Shown here: positions 1 to 7,433 of the stretch, one piece after another
How positions within the stretch are numbered: the stretch's first letter is position 1
Layout of the letters: each line of letters starts with the position of its first letter
Assembly (NCBI RefSeq): GCF_004331685.1
Contig: NZ_SJSM01000022.1
Coordinates: forward strand, 1 to 64,000
Source of the DNA: Pedobacter hiemivivus
GTDB taxonomy: Bacteria; Bacteroidota; Bacteroidia; Sphingobacteriales; Sphingobacteriaceae
Length of the DNA: 64,000 nt
Direction: 5' to 3'
Program-made: the position numbers and the translations under genes
The notes under the pieces: model-generated
What the model was told of the DNA's origin: nothing
What the model saw: only the letters and a program-made list of their open reading frames with translations
The model's database searches: none

Positions 1-245
1 GCATTAAAGGGCGTAACCGCGTGCATCATATGGCTAATAAAGAACTCAAAAAACTATTCCATCTAAGTGCTTTAACGGTCATACAATACTACCCTGAGTT
101 CAGGACGTATTATAACCGTAAAAAGGAAGAAGGCAAGCACCCAATGAGTATCTTAAATGCGATAAGAAATAAAATCGCACTAAGAGTAGTCGCTGTGGTG
201 AACCACCAGAAACCTTATGTAAATAATCAATTAATTGCTGCATAA
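1..245 (+). CDS. IS110-family transposase, C-terminal end (partial)
   Basis: The frame is open from base 3 and its beginning lies outside the window, so only about 80 C-terminal residues are seen. The stretch around NKELKKLFHLSAL and the following YYNRKKEEGK...ILNAIRNKIA pattern is the helical end of the transposase_20 domain of IS110/IS1111-type DEDD transposases, which act on circular insertion-sequence intermediates. The catalytic Ser region is recognisable in this family (small-residue helix after the RNR loop) but the DEDD part is off the window. No terminal inverted repeat is visible downstream, as expected for IS110. It could be an intact element or a remnant; the window cannot tell. 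Confidence 0.75.
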   Translation, partial: IKGRNRVHHMANKELKKLFHLSALTVIQYYPEFRTYYNRKKEEGKHPMSILNAIRNKIALRVVAVVNHQKPYVNNQLIAA

Positions 246-291
246 TATTTTATAAAAAAAAAATAAAAAATACTTGTATGAATCATAACAA

Positions 292-378
292 TCATGCCGA
301 CGCAGGCCGGTATCAGGACAGATTGTTTTTTAAGCGATCGTCATGTAAAGCGATCGTCATCCTGAATTCATTTCAGGA
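292..378. repeat. Dispersed palindromic repeat cluster
   Basis: Two palindromic units lie side by side. Bases 292-318 (ATGCCGACGCAGGCCGGTAT followed by CAGGA) match a unit at 31803-31828. Bases 355-378 (CGTCATCCTGAATTCATTTC then AGGA) match the left ends of the elements at 7215 and 41064. Between them AAGCGATCGTCATG occurs twice (332 and 349). They form small hairpins and sit outside genes. Confidence 0.6.
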
Positions 379-404
379 CCTCGCACCTGCATACAGATTG
401 AAAT

Positions 405-572
405 CTATTTTTGAGTTAAATTTCTCGTTGCTTTTTCTTTTTCAATTATAGATCGAACTTTATTCATTATGTATTGATCTTTAGCACGCTTATCATTTGC
501 GGCATTTCTAATTTTTACCAGAACCTGTTGCCATAATTCATTTTTGTAGGTGTCGTTTTTTAGCTGTTCCAT
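405..572 (-). CDS. Small hypothetical protein, 55 aa
   Basis: This 55-codon frame starts with MEQLKNDTYKNELWQQVLVK and ends NLTQK. It is charged, Lys-rich and predicted largely helical, with no signal peptide or membrane segment. It begins 18 bases after the stop of the proteasome-like gene on the same strand, so the two are probably cotranscribed. I do not recognise the family. The tight spacing and protein-like composition argue that it is real, but a frame this short could be chance. Confidence 0.45.
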   Translation of the reverse strand: MEQLKNDTYKNELWQQVLVKIRNAANDKRAKDQYIMNKVRSIIEKEKATRNLTQK

Positions 573-590
573 TTGCAAATGTTTAAATTA

Positions 591-1547
591 TTAAATAATA
601 TTAGAAGGTATTAAATTATTTCCAGATATCCATTCGAACCCTCTTTCCTCGTGAATAACTGCTAGTCGTATTAATCCACCAACTGTGGGAATCTTTTCTG
701 TATAAATTTGAATGTCTACGACAATCTTTATTAATAATGCTGCCAAGTCTAGGGCCTCCTGCAAGCTAAGTTGTCTAAAATTAATTGAAAGCATGTCATC
801 TAAGACAGTCTGCATTAAGCACTCGAAGCTGTTTATATGATTACTTAGCTTTTCTATTTGTTCATCTTTCAGACCCAATATTTCTACCACATCTTTAATT
901 AATACTGACTTGACAGTATCAACTGTAGAAACTAAAGACCCAAATATTAGCCGTTCAACGAAGTTGTTTTGTCCGTCAGTTACGATCCCTAAATGCGATT
1001 GATCATTAACTTCAATTAAATTTGGGTCGTCTGGATCAAAATAATCCATTTCAATTCCTTTAATTTTAATAAGAAAAATCTGAGACTTGTTCTTACCAGT
1101 ATTAAAATGAGAAAAGATAAAATCGGTTTGAGGAAAATCGTTAGTTTGGCAATGTTGGATGATTTCTAATTTTAATTTCTCACAGAATTCTTTTAAAATA
1201 TCAGAAATGTCTTTCGCATTGTAAGCTGCTGTGTCTTCTTGAAGTTCAGTAGCAATTATTTTAATAATTTCCTTTATTTCTTTTCCGTTAATATAAACAG
1301 CTCCTGTAAACGTTACTGCTGAATATTTATCAAATTTAAAAAGCTTATCTATATAATTTCTAGTATGTGATGGACGTTCTTCAAAAAGACCAACCAAATC
1401 GGCAACTGCAATATTTTCTTTGTTCCCATTTTCTTTTATATGATCTAAAAACTTATTCTCTTTTATGGAATGTTCCATGGTAGTCCCAAATGAATCAGCT
1501 ACAATGGCTATTCCCTCTTTGGCTATTATGCTAGCAATAAAAGTCAT
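591..1547 (-). CDS. Proteasome/Ntn-hydrolase-fold protein, function unknown
   Basis: The 318-aa product starts MTFIASIIAKEGIAIVADS, the first strand-turn of proteasome beta/HslV/Anbu-type Ntn hydrolases. If Met1 is removed, Thr becomes residue 1 and the Asp of VADS becomes residue 17, the spacing of catalytic Thr1 and Asp17 in proteasome subunits. After a ~45-residue insertion, DKLFKFDKYSAVTFTG (67-82) resembles the Lys33 strand and the following SG loop. The C-terminal VGGLIRLAVIHEERGFEWI matches the VGGPIDVAVI...GF.W end of the fold. Seen: the motifs and spacing. Inferred: peptidase or amidase activity. There is no signal peptide, so it is presumably cytoplasmic. A 55-aa gene follows it by 18 bases. 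At 318 aa it is longer than a typical beta subunit (~200-230 aa). Confidence 0.6.
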   Translation of the reverse strand: MTFIASIIAKEGIAIVADSFGTTMEHSIKENKFLDHIKENGNKENIAVADLVGLFEERPSHTRNYIDKLFKFDKYSAVTFTGAVYINGKEIKEIIKIIATELQEDTAAYNAKDISDILKEFCEKLKLEIIQHCQTNDFPQTDFIFSHFNTGKNKSQIFLIKIKGIEMDYFDPDDPNLIEVNDQSHLGIVTDGQNNFVERLIFGSLVSTVDTVKSVLIKDVVEILGLKDEQIEKLSNHINSFECLMQTVLDDMLSINFRQLSLQEALDLAALLIKIVVDIQIYTEKIPTVGGLIRLAVIHEERGFEWISGNNLIPSNII

Positions 1548-1664
1548 TTCTGTAAGTTTATTATAATTTATAAGCTAATATAATAATAATTATTTATTAA
1601 ATATTGTTACATATAGTTATTTATAAAAAATAAATAGTGATTTTTGTTTATCGATAAGATAATT

Positions 1665-1811
1665 ATGAAAGAAATACTAGAAACACTCAAAAGGATCGAA
1701 GGGCGGCTTACTCGGATAGACGAAAGGCTAGATTTGATCGAAGAAAGATTGGAGCACCTGGATGCAAGAGGAGATGACACAGTAATAAATTTATTGTCAA
1801 ATGAAGAATAG
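1665..1811 (+). CDS. Small coiled-coil protein, 48 aa
   Basis: The frame reads MKEILETLKRIEGRLTRIDE and continues with ERLDLIEERLEHLDARGDD. Leu and Ile fall every three to four residues in a clear heptad pattern, so it should form a short parallel coiled coil. Its last 11 bases (ATGAAGAATAG) overlap the start of the next gene, which points to translational coupling. Small coiled-coil genes directly before an ATPase gene are common in Bacteroidota accessory regions and may act as the partner or oligomerisation subunit; that role is an inference. Confidence 0.6.
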   Translation: MKEILETLKRIEGRLTRIDERLDLIEERLEHLDARGDDTVINLLSNEE

Positions 1812-2430
1812 TTTAGGGAGTCCCGCCAGAGGTGAAGCTTTTTATCCTCGTGATAAAGAAATTAGTAAGATTTATAGTGTATTGAATGCTGGAACCAGTA
1901 TTTACCTATCCGCTCCTAGTAGGGTAGCTAGAACTTCAATACTTAGGTATATAGAGGAGTTTCCTGAGGAAAATTTCCATTGCATATATGTCCTAACTGA
2001 AGCTGTTGAATCGCACAACGACTTTTTTAAAGTCATTTTTGAACAATTAATAAAAAGTAAGGCGATAAATCGTCTTGCCAAGGTGTCTGCCTCTGTTAAA
2101 AATGTGATAGGTAGTATTTTAGGGGATGGATATGAAACTGACTATTATGAAATGCTTACCGAATTATTTTCCAGTATAAAAAAGGAGTCAGGAAATCTAG
2201 TGATATTGATAGATGAATTTCCTCAAACAATTCAGAATATTCTGAATAAGGAAGGTGCTCGACCCGCTGAGCAATTTATCCAGAAAAATAGAGTATTGCG
2301 TCATCACAAGCATGTACTGGATAAGGTAAGATTTATTTATACTGGCTCATTGCCATTGTATCCTATAGTTGAAAAGGTAACTTCACTAACAGCTGTAAAT
2401 GATCTTATGACTGTGGAAGTTGAATGTTAA
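1801..2430 (+). CDS. Truncated AAA/archaeal-type ATPase with degenerate Walker A
   Basis: The 209-aa product resembles the N-terminal half of the AAA/archaeal ATPase proteins (usually ~350-400 aa) that begin with an RxxEI segment and a P-loop. The P-loop position reads LSAPSRVARTSILRYI, where the family has G-PRR-VGKTS; the invariant Gly-Lys is replaced by Ala-Arg. Walker B, NLVILIDEFP (~136-145), is intact and a sensor-like IYTGSLPLYPIV (178-189) is present. The frame stops soon after, so the C-terminal helical region is missing and no continuation is seen before the convergent gene at 2466. It is coupled to the coiled-coil gene by an 11-base overlap. It is probably a decaying gene, or a non-hydrolysing variant. 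Confidence 0.55.
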   Translation: MKNSLGSPARGEAFYPRDKEISKIYSVLNAGTSIYLSAPSRVARTSILRYIEEFPEENFHCIYVLTEAVESHNDFFKVIFEQLIKSKAINRLAKVSASVKNVIGSILGDGYETDYYEMLTELFSSIKKESGNLVILIDEFPQTIQNILNKEGARPAEQFIQKNRVLRHHKHVLDKVRFIYTGSLPLYPIVEKVTSLTAVNDLMTVEVEC

Positions 2431-2465
2431 AAGCACATTTGTAAATAGTTCGTATGATGGAGAAT

Positions 2466-3449
2466 CTAAAAATCATAGCACCTTAACTCCCTGTTTCTTC
2501 TCGAGTCTTTACGGTTGATGTAAAATCCAGCGGATATTTCATGGCTACCGGAATTATAATCGCGTAACTTGTTAAGCGAGTAATCGTAGGAGTACCCGAT
2601 TCGTATATTTTGACTGGTGTAAACCTCCAGAATTGCGCCAATTGCATTTTGCTTCGTCAAGCCAGTTTGTAAGTAGTCTTTTTTGTAAAAGTCAAAGGAA
2701 GTTCTGTAAAAGCCACCAATCCAGATCCTTTGTTTGAGCAATACAAAAGCATTCAAATCTACAGACGAAGGACCATTGGTGTCATCTTTAACCAATAGTA
2801 CCGGTTTAATTTGTACATCTTCGGTTAAAGGAAACATGGCTCCTGCGGTGAAGTAGAGGTGTGGCTGCGGAATCGGCACCATCATATTCTGCGTATTCGT
2901 TTTTGCCATATATTTTGCCAACACATTGGTAGCCGATAAACCAGCGAAAAAGGTTTTATTGGCATAATAAATTCCAAAACGTGCATCAGGTACCGTATTG
3001 GTTTGCGAACCTACAGGGATCAGTTCATCACCTGGTTGATAACCGCCCAGCTTATTGCCATCCAATCCAAGTTGCAGTAATCCCGCTGCTATTCCGAAAG
3101 CAAGTTGCGAAGCTTCATTGTCGCCCAGTCTAATGCGGTAGGCATAGTTTGCATAAGCTGTGAGGTAACTTTGAGCACCCAGCTGATCATTAGCGAGGAT
3201 CAGGCCTAGACCTACTCTGCCATCATTAAAAGCGCCATCAGCAGCAACCGAAAAACTTTTGGGTGCACCATTAACGCCATCCCATTGAGATCGGTAAAAA
3301 GACTGGATGTAAATATCATCCTTATAACCCGCATAAGCAGGGTTAATGTGTAGGCCGTTAAACAGGTACTGTGTAAACTGGCTGTCCTGTTGTGCCCTTG
3401 CCGTAAATAGTAAGCTGGAAATAAAAAGCAGGAGTATAATTTTCTTCAT
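2466..3449 (-). CDS. PorP/SprF family type IX secretion system membrane protein
   Basis: The product begins MKKIILLLFISSLLFTARAQ, a Sec signal peptide, followed by QDSQFTQYLFNGLHINPAYA, the hallmark opening of Bacteroidota PorP/SprF proteins, and a long run of alternating strands ending ISAGFYINRK. About 327 aa is the usual length. PorP/SprF proteins sit in the outer membrane and work with T9SS to deliver or anchor large gliding/adhesin substrates. An upstream in-frame Met at 3476 would overlap the preceding gene, so I chose the Met that directly precedes the signal peptide; the gene then begins one base after the stop of the gliding C-terminal-domain gene at 3451. A paralogue is at 38296. 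Confidence 0.9.
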   Translation of the reverse strand: MKKIILLLFISSLLFTARAQQDSQFTQYLFNGLHINPAYAGYKDDIYIQSFYRSQWDGVNGAPKSFSVAADGAFNDGRVGLGLILANDQLGAQSYLTAYANYAYRIRLGDNEASQLAFGIAAGLLQLGLDGNKLGGYQPGDELIPVGSQTNTVPDARFGIYYANKTFFAGLSATNVLAKYMAKTNTQNMMVPIPQPHLYFTAGAMFPLTEDVQIKPVLLVKDDTNGPSSVDLNAFVLLKQRIWIGGFYRTSFDFYKKDYLQTGLTKQNAIGAILEVYTSQNIRIGYSYDYSLNKLRDYNSGSHEISAGFYINRKDSRRNRELRCYDF

Positions 3450-3450
3450 A

Positions 3451-4401
3451 TTATTTGCTTCTAAGCATGGTGACAAATCCTTTATACACTTCCCATTTGT
3501 TGCCTGCAGTTTTTACTTTTAGCAAGTAGAAATAGGTGCCCTCGGTAAGTCCTGTGGCTGCCCAATCGCCCTGGTAACCTTTCTTTTCGTAAACCGTACC
3601 ACCCCAGCGATTCACTATAGTCAACTCGTTGGCTTCATAAAACTCTAGTCCCGGTATGACGAAGGTGTCATTTAAGCCATCTCCGTTAGGCGTAAAAACA
3701 TTGGGTACGATGATACCTACAATTGATTTGCTGTCGGTAGAAGTGTTGTTTTGCAGGTTAGGATCAGTTTCTTGTGCGGTTACCGTAGCCGTATTTCTGA
3801 TGACGCCAGATTTTATGGCTTTAACCTTGATCTTCAGGTCGGCCATTTGCCCATTGTTTAGCTGGTCGATTTCCCATAAAATGGTCTTCGTACCCAGGTT
3901 GTATCTTGCCAATCCCAATACCGGATTCATCATCTCCTCGAAAATGAGTTCCTCAGGTAAAACATCCTGTACTTTTAAAAGTGTAGCATCGCCAACTCCA
4001 TTATTTTTCACCTGTATCAGGTATTCAAAAGTTTGGTTGATGGTTATAGATCTCGATTCCGAGTTTTTATTGATCATCAGATCAGCGGTCAGCAAGGATG
4101 TGGGGGAGATGTTTACGATTACGGGATCGGAGATGTCCGACGCGCAGCCGGCAGCATTAAAGGACACTACTTTGTAAGTTCCTGCAAGTAGTATCGTATA
4201 ATCGGCAGAAGTAGCGCCAGTAATGGCAACATCATCTTTTAACCATTGATAGGAAACCGCATTCACAGAATTGGCTTTAGCTTTAAGTGAAGCTCCTCGC
4301 GGGAGGTTTACTGTTTGGCCCGAACCATTGGATTGCGCAAAGCCTGCCGTTGCGCTAAGCAACAGCAGACTGGTTACGAAACCTTGTTTTCTGTTAAACA
4401 T
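3451..4401 (-). CDS. Secreted protein with Ig-like, DUF11 and gliding-motility C-terminal domain
   Basis: The signal peptide MFNRKQGFVTSLLLLSATAG precedes an Ig-like module (~28-98; YQWLKDDVAITG, AGTYKVV). A DUF11 module follows (~105-228; FEYLIQVKNNGVGDATLLKV...QETDPNLQNN). The C-terminus is the CHU_C/gliding-motility type-B sorting domain (~230-316; NVFTPNGDGLNDTF, NRWGGTVYEK, GLTEGTYFYLLKV). That domain routes a protein through T9SS to the cell surface. It is immediately followed by PorP/SprF, the usual partner of type-B substrates. At 316 aa it is short for an adhesin. The two Ig-type proteins upstream on the same strand lack any sorting domain, so the three may work together. Confidence 0.85.
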   Translation of the reverse strand: MFNRKQGFVTSLLLLSATAGFAQSNGSGQTVNLPRGASLKAKANSVNAVSYQWLKDDVAITGATSADYTILLAGTYKVVSFNAAGCASDISDPVIVNISPTSLLTADLMINKNSESRSITINQTFEYLIQVKNNGVGDATLLKVQDVLPEELIFEEMMNPVLGLARYNLGTKTILWEIDQLNNGQMADLKIKVKAIKSGVIRNTATVTAQETDPNLQNNTSTDSKSIVGIIVPNVFTPNGDGLNDTFVIPGLEFYEANELTIVNRWGGTVYEKKGYQGDWAATGLTEGTYFYLLKVKTAGNKWEVYKGFVTMLRSK

Positions 4402-4419
4402 GAATACGTTTTAATCTTT

Positions 4420-5184
4420 TTAGTTAAATGTGATGGTCGGTGTAGCCGGTTTAGGTGAAACAGTAATCGCCGACGACGCTCCTGATGATTTTACACAACC
4501 TAGCGCGTCTCCGGATTTTAATTGCCCGGCAGCAACAGCGTATTTAATGGAAGCTGTTAATACATACGATCCTGCTGTAGCAAGGTTGTTTAGGGTAAAC
4601 GTATTTGCAGTTTGAGTCCCGATAGTTGTGATATCCGCTACCGCAACCGTATTTTTTGTAGCTGTCCAGCTGTACACATAGCTAACGTCAGTCAGTAAAG
4701 CATTAATGGTCGTTGCAGTTGCCGTTAGTGTCGAAGCCTGGATCGTTGGATGTGAGCCGCCTTCGCAGAAGGTACTTTGCGAAGGACTTCCCAATGTTAC
4801 TGATGCATCTGGTAAATTATAGAGGGCAAGTGCTGGCGATACATCTCCAGAACAGCTTGCAGTTGCTGTTTTTATAAAAACTTTATAACGATGTTCACCA
4901 TCACTTAAACCTGATCCGCCTACTTGAAAATCAGGTGCAACACCATCTGTTATGACCGTAAGTTCTGTTGCCGTATTCATTGGCGCATCTGCTGTTGAAA
5001 ATTCTTGCCAAACAACCTTGTCTCCGGCTTTTAATGTTCCTGTAGTTGTTGCATCAGGTTTTAAGATGGCTGTTCCATCCCCGCAGAGATAAAGCGGGAA
5101 AGTTTGTGCCAATGCGCCGATAGGTAATGCAAACAATACGAATGCGATGGTTAACAGTCTGAAAGTGGTAATTTTCGTTTTCAT
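4420..5184 (-). CDS. Secreted Ig-like protein without sorting domain
   Basis: A Sec signal peptide (MKTKITTFRLLTIAFVLFAL...GALAQ) is followed by ~230 residues rich in Thr, Ala and Ser. There are paired Cys (LCGDG, ATASCSG, FCEGG, LGCVKSSG) and repeated strand patterns such as EHRYKVFIKTATASCSG and GSYVLTASIKYAVA, consistent with two Ig-like folds. The protein ends PKPATPTITFN, which in multi-domain Bacteroidota adhesins is the linker between Ig modules rather than a natural end. The previous gene ends in the same motif. It has no T9SS C-terminal domain. Gaps of 18-27 bases to its neighbours indicate one operon. Function: unknown cell-surface or secreted component. Confidence 0.7.
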   Translation of the reverse strand: MKTKITTFRLLTIAFVLFALPIGALAQTFPLYLCGDGTAILKPDATTTGTLKAGDKVVWQEFSTADAPMNTATELTVITDGVAPDFQVGGSGLSDGEHRYKVFIKTATASCSGDVSPALALYNLPDASVTLGSPSQSTFCEGGSHPTIQASTLTATATTINALLTDVSYVYSWTATKNTVAVADITTIGTQTANTFTLNNLATAGSYVLTASIKYAVAAGQLKSGDALGCVKSSGASSAITVSPKPATPTITFN

Positions 5185-5211
5185 AATTTAAGGTTTAAGA
5201 GTTTTATTTAA

Positions 5212-6930
5212 TTAGTTTATGGATACAAAAGGAGTTGGAGGTTTGGGATGGAGGCTGATCAGAATTTCATTGCTATTTGCTGTGCAGCTTACTCCATTAA
5301 GGGTAGTTGTTGCTATTCGTTTGTAATAAGTATTTTGGCTAAGGTTTGCACTTTCGGTAAAAGTGGCGGCTGTTGCTCCGCTGATATTGGCGTAATGGGT
5401 ATTGTCATTGGATGATTTTTGCCACTGATACGTAATGACTGCTCCTATAGCGGTAGAGGTAGCAACCGCACCGGTAAAAGCCGCGGGTTGAGTTCCAGAA
5501 CAGATGGTTTGTCCGGTAGCAATGCTTCCTGGAGTTATGGTATTGACAACAACTGTAGCGGGCACTCTTTCTGATTCTCCAGCGCAGCCAATTATAGCCT
5601 GGGCTACATAAATCGTATCTGGAGCAGTTAGATTGACTGTGGTGTAAGAATTTCCTGGTACCCAGGTTCCACCGGTAGCATTTTTGTACCACCTAAGTTC
5701 ATTTCCTGAGGCTGGGGCATTAGGCGTGAAGGTTGCTGTGTTGCCGGAGCAAATGGTGATATTTTGGAGGGAAGGGGCTGTGAAGGTAGGTTTAGCAGGA
5801 GTGATCTGAACCTCATAGAGATTTAGTGATCCAGAAACATTTAAGAGTGAGCCCATTGATACGTTAATACGGTCAAACTGTCCTCCGGGTGGCAGAAAGG
5901 TTAGCGTAGATATTTTTCCGGATTGCAGTAGGCCGAGGAGATCTGTACCTTGAAGTAAGGCACTTACACTAATTGCACCAACTGAAGTAGCTCCGTTAAA
6001 AGCCTCTATCTGAAGGTTTCCTAATAGGCCGACAGCGACTAAAGCCTGTGGTACGGATAAGGTAACTGTGGCAGCTTCTCCAACTTTCGAAAGATGATAT
6101 AGATTGATGGACTCTATTAGTGTTGCCCCGAGGCCAATTCCTGCATTAAAGCTTGAATATGTGGATAGGTTTCCATCAATGGCATTATCTGGATTATTGA
6201 TAGAACTCAGTAATGATACCCCAGTAAAGTTTATTGCGGTTGATTTGGCCGGATTACATGTTGGATCAAACATATAAACATCGTATACGTCTGCTTGTGT
6301 ACTTGCAGGATTTCCCGTGGCTAAACCGGTATCACCTGTTGTTACCAGAATTTTTATGGATGTAAAATCAGCTGTAACAGGAAATACATAGTAGCCATCA
6401 GCATTAGTTGCTAATGTTGACAATGCGAATGCGGAACCCGCAGATGTGGCCCCATTAAAACCTTGTATGGTTACCTGTGATTTAGGGTCGGCTCCTACTA
6501 AGACTACAGAGTTTGAAGGGCTGATTTTTAAAAAGACCTGATCACCTATTTTAGGGGAAATTGTTCCTGTAAAATTTAAGGTTAAGTAAGCAGTACTTGA
6601 TTTACCAGCTCCCCCACCAATCCCTGTTCCGTTGGTACCACTTGCAGCCTTAACAGCAGCAAAATTCGTAGCGTAATTTGTATCGTTAAGGTCAGCCGGA
6701 GTGGATGTGCTATGGGTTCCCAGGGCTCCTTGACCGCCTCCAATGCCAGCTGTACCAGCAGCTCCATTAGTACCACCTGTGTTGGCCGGATATGGGCCAA
6801 CATATTCCGCTCTAACTTTAGCATACTGCCCCTTAACCTGTCCCATACCGGCAACCATTACTATCACGATCAATAGTAGCATCGCGCAGCTGGCGGATAT
6901 TTGGTTGAGTCTGAACGAGAGCCTGGACAT
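5212..6930 (-). CDS. Secreted multi-domain Ig-like protein, first gene of adhesin operon
   Basis: The product has 572 aa. An N-terminal hydrophobic segment (~16-30) acts as a signal peptide (cleavage probably after VKGQ). A Gly/Ala/Thr-rich stretch (~50-110; GGTNGAAGTAGIGGGQG) follows, then two repeats of a strand-rich module containing 'VQIEAFNGATSVG'-type sequence (~115-220 and ~230-380). An Ig-like module is next (~385-465; ICSGNTATFTPNAPASGNEL, TIYVAQAIIGC), then a second (~465-560; ICSGTQPAAFTGAV, YYKRIATTTLNGVSC). It ends PKPPTPFVSIN and lacks a T9SS sorting domain. It is the promoter-proximal gene of the group ending in PorP/SprF, and is probably an adhesin-like surface protein that associates with the sorted 316-aa protein. 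Confidence 0.7.
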   Translation of the reverse strand: MSRLSFRLNQISASCAMLLLIVIVMVAGMGQVKGQYAKVRAEYVGPYPANTGGTNGAAGTAGIGGGQGALGTHSTSTPADLNDTNYATNFAAVKAASGTNGTGIGGGAGKSSTAYLTLNFTGTISPKIGDQVFLKISPSNSVVLVGADPKSQVTIQGFNGATSAGSAFALSTLATNADGYYVFPVTADFTSIKILVTTGDTGLATGNPASTQADVYDVYMFDPTCNPAKSTAINFTGVSLLSSINNPDNAIDGNLSTYSSFNAGIGLGATLIESINLYHLSKVGEAATVTLSVPQALVAVGLLGNLQIEAFNGATSVGAISVSALLQGTDLLGLLQSGKISTLTFLPPGGQFDRINVSMGSLLNVSGSLNLYEVQITPAKPTFTAPSLQNITICSGNTATFTPNAPASGNELRWYKNATGGTWVPGNSYTTVNLTAPDTIYVAQAIIGCAGESERVPATVVVNTITPGSIATGQTICSGTQPAAFTGAVATSTAIGAVITYQWQKSSNDNTHYANISGATAATFTESANLSQNTYYKRIATTTLNGVSCTANSNEILISLHPKPPTPFVSIN

Positions 6931-7042
6931 AACGTTAAAGCTAGGCTGATCAGAACCCTTTCAGTCCGTTCATCTTGTTCAGTCTTTAGCTGAAGCTCCG
7001 ATTCTAGTCAAAGGTAATCTATTTCACCTCTAATTAACAGCT

Positions 7043-7132
7043 GTTAACCGGACGTTACCCGGACACTACGCGGCTCCACCCGAGTAGTGTCCGAGTAATG
7101 TCCGAGTAACGTCCGGGTAATGTCCGGGTATA
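7043..7132. repeat. Palindromic array of 11-bp repeats
   Basis: Bases 7089-7132 hold four head-to-tail copies of an 11-mer GTCCGRGTAAY. The left side (7043-7073) carries two to three copies in inverted orientation (CCGGACGTTACCCGGACAC). The two arms can pair: GTTACCCGGACACTAC against GTAGTGTCCGAGTAAT, with only G-U-type mismatches. It lies ahead of the minus-strand adhesin operon starting at 6930, which suggests a protein-binding array or a structured mobile repeat. The rest of 6931-7433 holds only the element at 7215-7369 and the terminator at 7374. Confidence 0.75.
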
Positions 7133-7214
7133 TGGAGGTAGCAAACTGCTTTTATGTAGTTAACTGAAAAGAAAACTTTAGCATTGCCAGTCTAAATCCT
7201 GCGGGCACGAAAGA

Positions 7215-7369
7215 TTATGCGCTTCGTCATCCTGAATTCATTTCAGGATCACTCTTGTGCATGTTTTTTTTGAATAGCTGGTGCGAGGTCCTGAAATAAA
7301 CTGCGTAGCATTCTTTAAGACAAGAATCAATAAATACTACTGAAAAATTCAGGATGACGAAGCGCATAA
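7215..7369. repeat. Miniature inverted-repeat element (~155 bp)
   Basis: Perfect 24-bp inverted repeats form the ends: the left arm at 7215-7238 contains TTATGCGCTTCGTCATCC and the right arm at 7346-7369 is its reverse complement. The interior has no reading frame. The right half (AAGACAAGAATCAATAAATA, then CTACTGAAAAATTCAGGATG) is closely matched at 41146-41190, where another copy with the same ends sits. This is the structure of a non-autonomous mobile element or long REP-type repeat. Confidence 0.7.
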
Positions 7370-7373
7370 AAAA

Positions 7374-7391
7374 AGAGCCTGACTAGGCTCT
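7374..7391 (-). terminator. Rho-independent terminator of the MocR-type gene
   Basis: On the minus strand a perfect 7-bp stem (AGAGCCT, loop AGTC, AGGCTCT) is followed by seven T residues. It lies about 45 bases after the stop of the gene at 7434. Confidence 0.8.
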
Positions 7392-7433
7392 CTTAAGAAA
7401 AAAATATGATGACGAACGCCTAAACAAAATCGG

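Noticed and set aside
3656..4177. A 173-codon plus-strand frame opposite the gliding C-terminal-domain gene
   Set aside because: It is the reverse complement of a protein with clear sorting and DUF11 motifs; its own translation shows no recognisable domain.
7043..7132. Interpretation as a Rho-independent terminator
   Set aside because: No T-run follows either arm, and the direct 11-bp periodicity is not explained by a terminator.
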